Assembly (NCBI GenBank): GCA_000526255.1
Contig: JAFS01000002.1
Coordinates: forward strand, 62,001-126,000
DNA: 64,000 nt
Direction: 5' to 3'
Source of the DNA: Verrucomicrobia bacterium LP2A
GTDB lineage: Bacteria > Verrucomicrobiota > Verrucomicrobiia > Methylacidiphilales > Methylacidiphilaceae
Part shown: in pieces, positions 1 to 6,872 of the stretch
Position numbering within the stretch: position 1 is the stretch's first letter
How the letters are laid out: each line of letters opens with the position of its first letter
The notes under the pieces: model-generated
What the model was told of the DNA's origin: nothing
Database searches by the model: none
What the model saw: only the letters and a program-made list of their open reading frames with translations
Program-made: the position numbers and the translations under genes

Positions 1-1
1 C

Positions 2-994
2 AAGGACTTGGAGCGGGCCTACAGTAACTTTTTTGCCAAGCGGGCCGACTTCCCGCGCTTCAAGAGGAAGGGCCAGTCGGATGGCTTCCGTTACCCCGAC
101 CCGAAGCAGATCAAGCTCGACCAGGCGAATGGCCGCCTCTTCCTGCCCAAGCTCGGCTGGCTGCGCTATCGCCTCAGCCGGGACGTGTTGGGAGAAGTGA
201 GGAGCGTCACCGTCAGCCAGTCCTGCGGCAAGTGGCACGCGAGCATCCTGGCCGAGCGCGAAGTCGAGCAACCCATCCCGAAGGGCGGCGCGGTCGGCAT
301 CGACATGGGCGTGGCGCGGTTCGCCACGCTTTCGGATGGCACGTTCTATGCGCCGCTCAACAGCTTCAAGCGGCATGAAACCGCCCTGCGCAAGGCGCAG
401 CAGGCCATGAGCCGCAAGGTCAAGTTCAGCAACAACTGGAAGAAGGCCAAGGCCCGAAACCAGAAGATTCATTCCCGCATCGGCAATGCCCGCCGCGACT
501 CCCTGCACAAAGTCACGACCACGATCAGCAAAAACCACGCGATGGCGTGCATTGAGGACTTGCAGGTGCGGAACATGTCCAAGTCGGCTTCGGGCACGGC
601 GGATGCACCGGGAAGAAACGTTCGGGCCAAGTCTGGACTGAACAAGTCCATCCTCGACCAAGGCTGGTTCGAGTTCCGGCGGCAGCTGGAGTACAAGATG
701 GAGTGGAGAGGCGGCCGCCTTCTGGTCGTGCCGCCGCGGAACACGAGCCGGGCTTGTCCGTGTTGCGGCCACGTGTCGGCGGACAACCGTTGGACGCAAG
801 CCCGGTTCGAGTGCGTGGAGTGCGGTTTTGAGGAAAACGCCGATTTGGTCGGCGCGATCAATGTTTTAGGGGCGGGGCACGCCCGGATCGCCTGTGAAGT
901 GAGCGGCATCGAGCCGCCAGCAGCAGGAACCCACCGAAGCGGCTCATTCCGGTTCAAGCCCGGATTGAGCGCCGTAGGAATCTCCGAACTTTAG
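2..994 (+). CDS. tnpB: TnpB (IS200/IS605-family OrfB), copy 1, 5' end outside window
   Basis: RNA-guided nuclease/accessory protein of IS200/IS605-type elements, open from the left edge, so the N-terminus is missing. The RuvC-like acidic residues are visible: Asp in VGIDMGVARF (about residue 97 of the visible part), Glu in ACIEDLQVRNM and Asp in NADLVGAINVL. A four-cysteine zinc finger (CPCCGH ... CVECGF) precedes the last Asp. The reading frame is intact here, unlike the near-identical copy at 32055-33327. No tnpA (Y1 transposase) accompanies it. It ends 45 bases before imuB, so it may separate imuB from an upstream partner. Family assignment is firm; whether it still moves or cuts DNA cannot be judged. 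Confidence 0.93.
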   Translation, partial: KDLERAYSNFFAKRADFPRFKRKGQSDGFRYPDPKQIKLDQANGRLFLPKLGWLRYRLSRDVLGEVRSVTVSQSCGKWHASILAEREVEQPIPKGGAVGIDMGVARFATLSDGTFYAPLNSFKRHETALRKAQQAMSRKVKFSNNWKKAKARNQKIHSRIGNARRDSLHKVTTTISKNHAMACIEDLQVRNMSKSASGTADAPGRNVRAKSGLNKSILDQGWFEFRRQLEYKMEWRGGRLLVVPPRNTSRACPCCGHVSADNRWTQARFECVECGFEENADLVGAINVLGAGHARIACEVSGIEPPAAGTHRSGSFRFKPGLSAVGISEL

Positions 995-1010
995 GCCGGA
1001 GAGGATGTCA
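955..1010 (+). repeat. Conserved right end of tnpB element, copy 1 (possible omega-RNA 3' end)
   Basis: The last tnpB codons and about 16 bases past the stop are almost the same as at 33288-33343; both copies run through GGAATCTCCGAACTTTAGGC and end near GGATGTCAA or GGATGCCAA. Beyond this the two loci differ, so this is probably the element boundary. In characterised TnpB systems this end is transcribed as the scaffold of the guide RNA and the flanking DNA becomes the guide. Transcription here is an inference. Confidence 0.45.
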
Positions 1011-1039
1011 AGGCAGCCGCCGAATAGGAAGGCAATGTC

Positions 1040-2527
1040 ATGTTTGCCGCTCTCCTGCTGCCGCGCTTTTTCCTCCAAGCCGCTCTCCGCTCCCATCCCG
1101 AGCTCGAGCGGGAAGCTACGGCTCTCGTGGAGGGAGAAGGCTCCAAGGCCCTGGTCCGGGAAGCGAGCGAGGCCGCCCGGGCGGAAGGGGTCGAGATCGG
1201 GATGGGCGCAGCCCAGGCGCAGGCCCGCTCCCCCCGCCTGCACTTTCTTTCCCGAAGCCGACGGGAGGAAGACGCACTCCGCCGGCTCCTCCGGGAATCG
1301 GCTTGCGCCTGCTCGGGGCAGGTCGAGGAGCGGGCGCCCGGGCTCTGCCTCCTCGATCTCCGCCGTCATCCGAGCTGCCGCAACGGGCGGTGGGAACCGA
1401 GTGGACGCGGGGCCGATCCTTCCGATCCCACGGCCCTTCCCGCGCTCTTCCAAGCCCGCGGCCTCATCCTCCAGGTCGGGATCGGACCCACGCCCGAGAT
1501 CGCCCTTTGGGCGGCGCGGGTCGCCCACCCCTGCCGGATCGTGGAGAAGGGAGAGGAGATCGCGGGCGAGCTCCCGATCGAGGAAGCGGCTCCTCAGCCC
1601 GAGCTTGCCGCGCTGCTCCGCCTCTGGGGAGTGACGACCCCCGCCGAGCTGGCCCTCCTGCCCCGGGAAGGAATCGCCGCGCGGCTGGGACAAGAAGGGC
1701 TTACCCTCTGGGAAGCGATCCAGGGAAAGGCGCACAAGCCCTTGCATCTCCTCCTCCCGGAGGAGCCCTGCGAGGAGGGGCGGGAGTGGGAGCGGCCGAT
1801 CGAGGAGATCGCCCCGCTCCGGGAGGCGCTCCGCTCTTCCTTGGACAAGCTTGGGCAGCGGCTGGAGCGGGAGGGCAAGGCGGCCGCCTCGCTGCGGCTG
1901 ACCCTCTTTCCGGAAGGCGAGGCGGCAGAGGAGCGCTTCTTTTCGGTGCCGACCCCGACCGCGGAGCCGCAAAAGCTCTTCGAGCTCCTCGACCCCTTTT
2001 TGGAAAACTGCCGCACCTCAGCGCCCTTGACGGGCTTCCGGCTTCGGCTCGCCCCAGCACTTCCGCCTTGGCATCAGCCGACCTGGGAAAAGGGGGCCAT
2101 TCCCGATCCGACCCGCCTTTCGGCGACCTTGGGACGCCTCTTGGCGCTCTTGGGAGAAGACCGGGCGGGCGTCCCCCTGCCCTCGCCCGACCACCGGCCG
2201 GAGGGCTTTCTCGTGAAGCCGTTCGACCCCAAGCTTCGCCCGGACCCTCCTGAGCCCATGGCACCTCCCCTCTTGGGAGCCCCCCTGCGCCGCTTTCGTC
2301 CGCCGATCCGGGCGACCGTGCGGTGCGGGAATGGGAGGCCCGAAGAGCTGCAAACCCCGGATGGGACGTGGAGGATCGAAGAAGCGGCAGGACCCTATCC
2401 CCTGTCGGGAAGCTGGTGGGAGGAGGCGTGGACGCGCCAGGAGTGGGATGTCGCTCTCTCCGACGGGAGGCTCCTCCGGCTGGCGGAGCTTCCGGAGGGC
2501 TGGCAGATCGAGGGCGAGTATGGATGA
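1040..2527 (+). CDS. imuB: ImuB, Y-family-polymerase-like mutasome subunit
   Basis: ImuB is a catalytically inactive Y-family polymerase homologue. It bridges the beta clamp and the error-prone polymerase DnaE2 (also called ImuC) during damage-induced mutagenesis. The 495-residue protein opens with MFAALLLPRFFLQAAL, typical of the family, and has a later thumb/little-finger-like region (about 195-330) and a proline-rich C-terminal part. Length matches ImuB. ATG 1040 is chosen because AGGAAGG lies at 1027-1033. The gene stands alone: imuA is not visible and may lie left of the tnpB at the window edge, while dnaE2 lies 4.3 kb downstream beyond a ParA gene and an IS607 element. The usual imuA-imuB-dnaE2 order therefore appears disrupted. 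Confidence 0.85.
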   Translation: MFAALLLPRFFLQAALRSHPELEREATALVEGEGSKALVREASEAARAEGVEIGMGAAQAQARSPRLHFLSRSRREEDALRRLLRESACACSGQVEERAPGLCLLDLRRHPSCRNGRWEPSGRGADPSDPTALPALFQARGLILQVGIGPTPEIALWAARVAHPCRIVEKGEEIAGELPIEEAAPQPELAALLRLWGVTTPAELALLPREGIAARLGQEGLTLWEAIQGKAHKPLHLLLPEEPCEEGREWERPIEEIAPLREALRSSLDKLGQRLEREGKAAASLRLTLFPEGEAAEERFFSVPTPTAEPQKLFELLDPFLENCRTSAPLTGFRLRLAPALPPWHQPTWEKGAIPDPTRLSATLGRLLALLGEDRAGVPLPSPDHRPEGFLVKPFDPKLRPDPPEPMAPPLLGAPLRRFRPPIRATVRCGNGRPEELQTPDGTWRIEEAAGPYPLSGSWWEEAWTRQEWDVALSDGRLLRLAELPEGWQIEGEYG

Positions 2528-2576
2528 GTCCCCGGCCGCAGATGCCGGCCGACAACGATCCGGCGGGGAAGCTCTT

Positions 2577-2633
2577 ATCGAACTCCTTGTGATTGCCGAT
2601 CCAGAACTCTATCCAGGCTCCCGGGAAGATCAG
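2577..2633 (-). pseudogene. Possible C-terminal remnant of a RelE-like toxin
   Basis: Directly after the stop of the small leftward ORF ending at 2634, the same frame reads on as AWIEFWIGNHKEFDK. This resembles the C-terminal end of RelE/HigB-type toxins (WxFWIGxHxEYD). No toxin body is present. If real, the small upstream ORF could be its antitoxin. The match is from memory over about 15 residues, so this is tentative. Confidence 0.2.
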
Positions 2634-2798
2634 CTAAAGGTCCTTCGGCTGTGTCTTGGGAAATTGCTCTGGGTCTTCTTGTAGGCCCTGCTCCAGACGA
2701 TCGAGCAAGCGGCTCAAGCTCGGTCGTGGGGCGGGATTGTGGATGATCTCTGTCCATTCCGGGCTGTCGATCTCCGTAACGATCCCGACCTTCCCCAT
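2634..2798 (-). CDS. Small hypothetical protein (54 aa), possible antitoxin
   Basis: A 54-residue ORF starting MGKVGIVTEIDSPEW, placed by the ribosome binding site GGAG five bases before the ATG at 2798. It is acidic, has a predicted helical middle (SLSRLLDRLEQGLQ) and no membrane segment. I do not recognise the family. The reading frame continues after the stop into a toxin-like tail, which suggests a decayed toxin-antitoxin pair left by deletion. It points leftward, towards imuB, whose 3' end lies about 100 bases away. Expression is unproven. Confidence 0.4.
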   Translation of the reverse strand: MGKVGIVTEIDSPEWTEIIHNPAPRPSLSRLLDRLEQGLQEDPEQFPKTQPKDL

Positions 2799-2927
2799 TG
2801 AGCTCCTGTGTTCCCCCAGTTGTGGATCTGACGCGCGACCGCTTCTTCCCGGCGATTCGAAGGCATGGTCTGGCATGCGTACTGGTTCCAAGAAGGAGGC
2901 TGGTCGGAGAATGGTGTCTGAGCCTGG

Positions 2928-3119
2928 CTATGCACCCACCCGCTGCCCCAACGCCGCTTCCAGCAGCCTTTCGAGCCGGTCGAATCGCGAGCTCGTCTGC
3001 GCCTGCCAATCGTCGATACGCTTGTCCAGCTGCTCGAATCGCTTGTTAATCTGGGGGAAGATGCCGGAGATGACGGCGGCCAAGCCGCCGAGGATCGGGA
3101 TGGCTTGCGGCCAGTCCAT
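2928..3119 (-). CDS. Small membrane-anchored coiled-coil protein (63 aa)
   Basis: A 63-residue protein with an N-terminal hydrophobic segment (about residues 4-21, IPILGGLAAVISGIF) followed by a heptad-rich helix (INKRFEQLDKRIDDWQAQ, then FDRLERLLEAALGQ). This layout is common in small phage- or plasmid-associated membrane proteins of unknown function. The ATG at 3119 comes just before the hydrophobic segment, but I see no strong ribosome binding site. No clear operon partner. The call rests on composition and architecture only. Confidence 0.5.
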   Translation of the reverse strand: MDWPQAIPILGGLAAVISGIFPQINKRFEQLDKRIDDWQAQTSSRFDRLERLLEAALGQRVGA

Positions 3120-3434
3120 AGCCCATTTCTATCCGATGGGCTCGCGGAAAGCAAATCGCGCCAACTTCCCGCGACACCATCCTCCGCCACGCGCCTTTCC
3201 TCCCGGGCGGGCTGGTTGGCGACGAGATCGGGACCGTCCCAGTCAGGGTAATGGCCGACACACCCAACGCTTTCATGGAGGCGGCTCTCATCCTCCGAAA
3301 GCTACCGGTTGAGCTCTCTGGCTTTCTGCAAGACCTGCTTCCTTGCTCCCCGATACTACCTTCGCATGGCGGCCGAAACGGCTGCGCGCAAACTCGGATT
3401 GTCCTCGAGCAAAAGAGTAATCCAACCCAATGGC
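3120..3434. other. Intergenic stretch without a recognisable gene
   Basis: About 315 bases between the small membrane protein and the parA-like gene. Frames on both strands are open in places but show no domain signature, start signal or conserved motif. Its place next to mobile and decayed genes suggests degraded accessory DNA. Confidence 0.4.
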
Positions 3435-4457
3435 CTACAATCCAGGAGCACCACCCGCCGAGGGCACCGCGACTCCGCAGCGCTCCGCGATCCGGCGGGC
3501 CAGCTTGGCAAAATCCTTATAACAGTCCTGGACGGCGGCGGCATGCGAGCCGATCGCCCCGTCGGCGGGCCGGAGGAGGAAGATCGGCTTGCGCGCCTCC
3601 ATCGCCATCGACATCAGGCTTGGGTAGTGCATGAGGCTGGCCAGGCAATCAGGGTCGTTCTCCACCCGCATCCCCTCTTCGGCTTTGGCATCCATCACCT
3701 CTTCCCGGTACTCCGTGGGGATCCGTTCCATCCAGCGGGCATACGATTTCACGGGCCGGTCGAGCCGGACCGCGTGCTGCATCACGACATAGCCTGCGGG
3801 CTGCATCTCCGGTCCAGGGAGCTCAAGCTCGGGATTGGGGTTCTTCTTCAATCGCTCTGCCCATTCCTTGCGCCAGGTCCGGAACGTAGGTCCGAGGTTG
3901 CGCAATCCTTGGAGCGAGAAGAGATCGGGAGCCAGGGGGATCACGACATGGTGCGCGGCGATGATCGCGGCACGGTTGATTGCGCCCAGGTTTGGGCCGA
4001 CGTCGACCAGAACGAACTCGGCCTCCCGCGAGCGGGCCGCAGCCAAGAGAGCCCGATAGAAGGCGGAGGTCGCCCGGAAGGCGGCTTCGTCGGCGGCAGT
4101 GCAACGGAACCAAGCGTCGGAAAGCCTGCCTTCGAAGGCGGAAAGGCCGAGATCGCCCACGAGAAGGCCGACGGAACGGCCGTCGATCTCGACATCCTCC
4201 AGGTGGGGCGGTGCGATGTCCCCGGTCCCCTTGAGGATCGGTTGAATGACGCCCAGGAGCGTGTCGGGATGGCGGCTGTCGGGCCAGAGCTCTTCCAGCC
4301 GGTCTTCCTCCAGGAAGATCGTGGAGAGGTTCGCCTGCGGGTCGAGATCGGCCGCGACGACGTTCAGCCCAAGATCCGCATAGATCCAAGCCAGATGGTA
4401 GACGAGGGAGGTCTTGCCGACTCCGCCCTTGTTGTTGAAAAACGCGATGATCTTCAT
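3435..4457 (-). CDS. ParA/MinD-family ATPase
   Basis: A 340-residue deviant-Walker P-loop ATPase. It begins MKIIAFFNNKGGVGKTS, with the KGGVGKT motif including the signature first lysine, followed by the Walker A' segment VVAADLDPQAN and a later FVLVDVGPNLGAINRAA. Related proteins partition plasmids, chromosomes or other cargo by ATP-dependent dimerisation on DNA; no ParB or centromere-like repeat is visible here, so the role is open. The frame is open upstream, but ATG 4457 is the natural start. It overlaps the stop of the upstream AlbA_2-type ORF by ATGA, indicating translational coupling. The gene lies between imuB and dnaE2, next to an IS607 element. Confidence 0.85.
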   Translation of the reverse strand: MKIIAFFNNKGGVGKTSLVYHLAWIYADLGLNVVAADLDPQANLSTIFLEEDRLEELWPDSRHPDTLLGVIQPILKGTGDIAPPHLEDVEIDGRSVGLLVGDLGLSAFEGRLSDAWFRCTAADEAAFRATSAFYRALLAAARSREAEFVLVDVGPNLGAINRAAIIAAHHVVIPLAPDLFSLQGLRNLGPTFRTWRKEWAERLKKNPNPELELPGPEMQPAGYVVMQHAVRLDRPVKSYARWMERIPTEYREEVMDAKAEEGMRVENDPDCLASLMHYPSLMSMAMEARKPIFLLRPADGAIGSHAAAVQDCYKDFAKLARRIAERCGVAVPSAGGAPGL

Positions 4458-4609
4458 GGCCGCCTCGGCTTCCGATGGTCGGGAAGGTCGTTGGCGAAGG
4501 CGCAGATCGCCTGCCGGATCGCGCTGCGATCGGCGGCTGACCGTTTTCGTTCGACCCGGTCCGACTCGAGATCGAGAAAGAGTGCTTCGAGTTCTTCCGG
4601 GCTCAGCAT
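4454..4609 (-). CDS. N-terminal fragment of an AlbA_2 (Schlafen-like) domain protein, coupled to parA
   Basis: A 51-residue ORF (MLSPEELEALFLDL ...) containing SDRVERKRSAADRSAIRQAI followed by CAFANDLPDH. This pattern matches the first strand-helix unit of AlbA_2/Schlafen-type putative DNA-binding domains, which normally continue for several hundred residues. Here it stops after KPRRP. The ATG at 4609 has GGAAGAG about eight bases upstream. Its stop overlaps the parA-like start as ATGA. Either a deletion fused the head of one gene to the parA gene, or the short domain now serves as a ParA partner. The domain match is by eye. Confidence 0.55.
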   Translation of the reverse strand: MLSPEELEALFLDLESDRVERKRSAADRSAIRQAICAFANDLPDHRKPRRP

Positions 4610-4676
4610 GGGGGATTCTCTTCCGCATCTTTTACGCAACTCGAGCATCCGTTCCGTCAGACTTGCTCATTCATGC

Positions 4677-5873
4677 CTAAACAGGAACAAAGCTGACTTC
4701 CTGCTTCGCCGAGGCTGGTTTCACCCGGCGCTTGCGTGCCGAGCCAGAGCCCTCCTCTCCACAGGCTGACACCGTGGAACTCACGGCCACATTCTTGAGA
4801 TTCATCGCGGCGTTCACGTCCCGGTCATGCTCCGCTCCGCAGGCCGGACAGGTCCACTGACGCACCGAGAGCGGCAAGCTCTCCAGCGGATGGCCGCAGT
4901 GGGAGCAGGTTTTGCTGCTGGAGAAGAACCGATCGGCGACCACCACCTCTCCGCCCCGCATCGCGGCCTTGTACTCCAGCTGCCGCCGGAACTCAAAGAA
5001 GCCCATGTCGCTGATCGACCGGGCCAGACGCCGGTTGCCCATCATGCCGCGCACGTTCAGGCCCTCGACGCCGATGAGCGAAAACCGGCGCGTGAGGCCA
5101 GTCGTGAGCTTGTGCAGGGCGTCCAGGCGGCCATTGGCGATTCGGGCGTGCAGCCTCGCCAGCTTCTCCTTGGCCTTGCGCCGGTTGGCCGACCCCTTCC
5201 TCTTACGGCTCAGGCTCCGCGAGAGCCTGCGCAAGCGGCCCAGCCGCGCCTTGTGCGGCTTGGGGCCAGGCACCTTCTCCCCCGTCGAGAGCGTCGCCAG
5301 CGCCGAGACGCCCAGATCCACGCCAACCACGCCTTGGCTTTCGGCTTTCGGCAGGTGTGAATCGTCTTGGGTATCCACGGCGATGCTGACAAACCAGCGG
5401 TCGGCCACACGGGAGACTGTGGCCGACATGATCTTGCCAGTGAAGCGCAACGACTCGCGCATGCGCACCCAGCCAAGGTTGGGGATGCGAATGCGGCAGC
5501 CGTCGAGACTGAACTGGTCGTTGGTGAGCGTGAAACGGTCGTCGCGGCCCTTTTTGCGAAATTGTGGATACCGGGCGCGACCCGCGAAGAAGTTCTGGAA
5601 CGCTTGGCCAAGCTGGATGATCGCCATCTGCGGCGCGTTCTTCGTGACTTCGAGCATCCACGGGAACTGCTCGCGCTTGACCGCGTTCAACTGACGGCGC
5701 AGCGCCGCCTGGGATGGCTTGGGCAGGCTGTTGTCGGCCTTCCACGCCTCGTACTGGCGCTTCCACTCGGCCAGCGCCCAGTTGTAGGCGAACCGCGCCG
5801 TGCCCGCCGCACGGGCCAGATACGTCGCCTGCACGTTGTTCGGATCGAGGGCGATGCGGTGCGCGATCAGCAT
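4677..5873 (-). CDS. tnpB: IS607-type TnpB (OrfB)
   Basis: A 398-residue TnpB. RuvC residues are intact: Asp in VGVDLGVSAL (about 188), Glu in IGVEGLNVRGM (about 272) and Asp in HDRDVNAAMNL (about 356), with zinc-finger cysteines CSHCGH and CPACGA. It overlaps the end of tnpA by 7 bases, the standard IS607 arrangement. It differs clearly from the tnpB copies at 2-994 and 32055-33327, so it is a separate lineage. TnpB of IS607 elements can act as an RNA-guided nuclease that maintains the element; that activity here is an inference. The stop is followed by the element end near 4660-4676. Confidence 0.95.
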   Translation of the reverse strand: MLIAHRIALDPNNVQATYLARAAGTARFAYNWALAEWKRQYEAWKADNSLPKPSQAALRRQLNAVKREQFPWMLEVTKNAPQMAIIQLGQAFQNFFAGRARYPQFRKKGRDDRFTLTNDQFSLDGCRIRIPNLGWVRMRESLRFTGKIMSATVSRVADRWFVSIAVDTQDDSHLPKAESQGVVGVDLGVSALATLSTGEKVPGPKPHKARLGRLRRLSRSLSRKRKGSANRRKAKEKLARLHARIANGRLDALHKLTTGLTRRFSLIGVEGLNVRGMMGNRRLARSISDMGFFEFRRQLEYKAAMRGGEVVVADRFFSSSKTCSHCGHPLESLPLSVRQWTCPACGAEHDRDVNAAMNLKNVAVSSTVSACGEEGSGSARKRRVKPASAKQEVSFVPV

Positions 5874-6511
5874 TGCGACGCCTCCACGGCGGCTTTCACC
5901 CCGTCGAGCAGCTTCTGATTCTTGCGCGAACGGCTGCCGTACAGCCGGGCGCTGAACACCGTGATGATCTCCAACACATCTTTCGCCAGATCTTCCTCGA
6001 ACGTCGTGTCTTCCCCTTGGTTGAGGATGACGACCTCGACGCCCTTGGCCTCGCAGATGGCGAACACCAGTTCCGCGCCGAAGCGCAGTAGCCGATCCTT
6101 GTGCGTGATGACTAGCCGCCCGATGCGGCCTTCCACCACATCGTCCAGCAGCCGCTTGAGGCCCTTCTTGTGATAGCTCATGCCCGAACCCAGGTCGGCG
6201 ATGACCTCGAACGTCCAGCCCTGCCGGGCGCAGTAAAGTTCGAGCACCTGCTTCTGCCGTTCCAGATCGTCCTTCTGGTCGTGGCTGGAGACGCGGGCGT
6301 AGGCAACCGTGCGGCGTGCTACATCGGGTGCATGGAACTGTTCAGGACGAAGCCGCGCCAAGTCATAGCGCCGCCGTCCACCCGGCGTGCGTTCGTCTGG
6401 GATGAGCTTGCCTTCGCGCTCCCAGCGTCGCAGCGTTTGCGCCGCGACGCCTAGGAACTCGGCGGCTTCATGGATGCTGACCATCTTGCGTGACATACTT
6501 ACCATGTACAT
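5867..6511 (-). CDS. tnpA: IS607-type serine recombinase TnpA
   Basis: A 214-residue transposase with a MerR-like helix-turn-helix at residues 10-50 (SIHEAAEFLGVAAQTLRRWE) and a resolvase catalytic domain starting TVAYARVSSHDQKDDLERQK, where the Ser of VSS is the nucleophile. Arginines typical of the active site follow (ITHKDRLLRFGAEL). The putative start is ATG TAC ATG at 6511; later in-frame methionines at positions 3, 6 and 10 are possible. It overlaps tnpB. IS607 enzymes insert without target duplication, so element edges cannot be read from flanking repeats. All domains look intact. Confidence 0.95.
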   Translation of the reverse strand: MYMVSMSRKMVSIHEAAEFLGVAAQTLRRWEREGKLIPDERTPGGRRRYDLARLRPEQFHAPDVARRTVAYARVSSHDQKDDLERQKQVLELYCARQGWTFEVIADLGSGMSYHKKGLKRLLDDVVEGRIGRLVITHKDRLLRFGAELVFAICEAKGVEVVILNQGEDTTFEEDLAKDVLEIITVFSARLYGSRSRKNQKLLDGVKAAVEASQC

Positions 6512-6872
6512 GAAAGCGCAAGAACTAGCAACTATTCATTCAACTGTTCGAACCCCTCGCAATCCAAGGCGGAGGCGCCGCGTTCCCCCCGGTCGGGGAA
6601 ACCCGCCTCGCAGGGAGGGGGGCGCTGCCATCCCGAATCATCGAAAGCCTGCGGTGCGGCGGGCCACCAGGAAAATCGAGCATTCCGGGAAAGTACCGGT
6701 CAGCTCGATCCCGAAGAAGAGCGAGGGCTGGGTTGGGTCGAAGGTTCGGATTGCGCTCCTTCTTTCCGCCATACGGGTCCCGGCCTGGCCCCCTCTCTTG
6801 ACCCTGCAGAAAGCCAGTTGAGTAATTATACATGTGCATATATCATGAGAGAGAACCTTCCTTTGCCCCGCG
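6512..6872. other. Non-coding gap between IS607 and dnaE2, with AT-rich dnaE2 leader
   Basis: No supportable gene. It starts with the tnpA upstream region and is mostly GC-rich, but 6820-6850 is strikingly AT-rich (TTGAGTAATTATACATGTGC and following). That is the natural place for the dnaE2 promoter or a damage-response operator; I could not identify a known LexA-type box. Confidence 0.4.

Larger units (their letters stand above)
4677..6511 (-). mobile_element. IS607-family element (coding core)
   Basis: tnpA and tnpB together, both intact. The exact ends are not defined by inverted repeats in this family; the element sits between the parA-like gene and dnaE2. Confidence 0.85.

Noticed and set aside
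3356-3544. VVLLDCRPLG segment suggesting a PIN-domain toxin
   Set aside because: It is an alternative frame over the parA 3' end and lacks further PIN acidic motifs.
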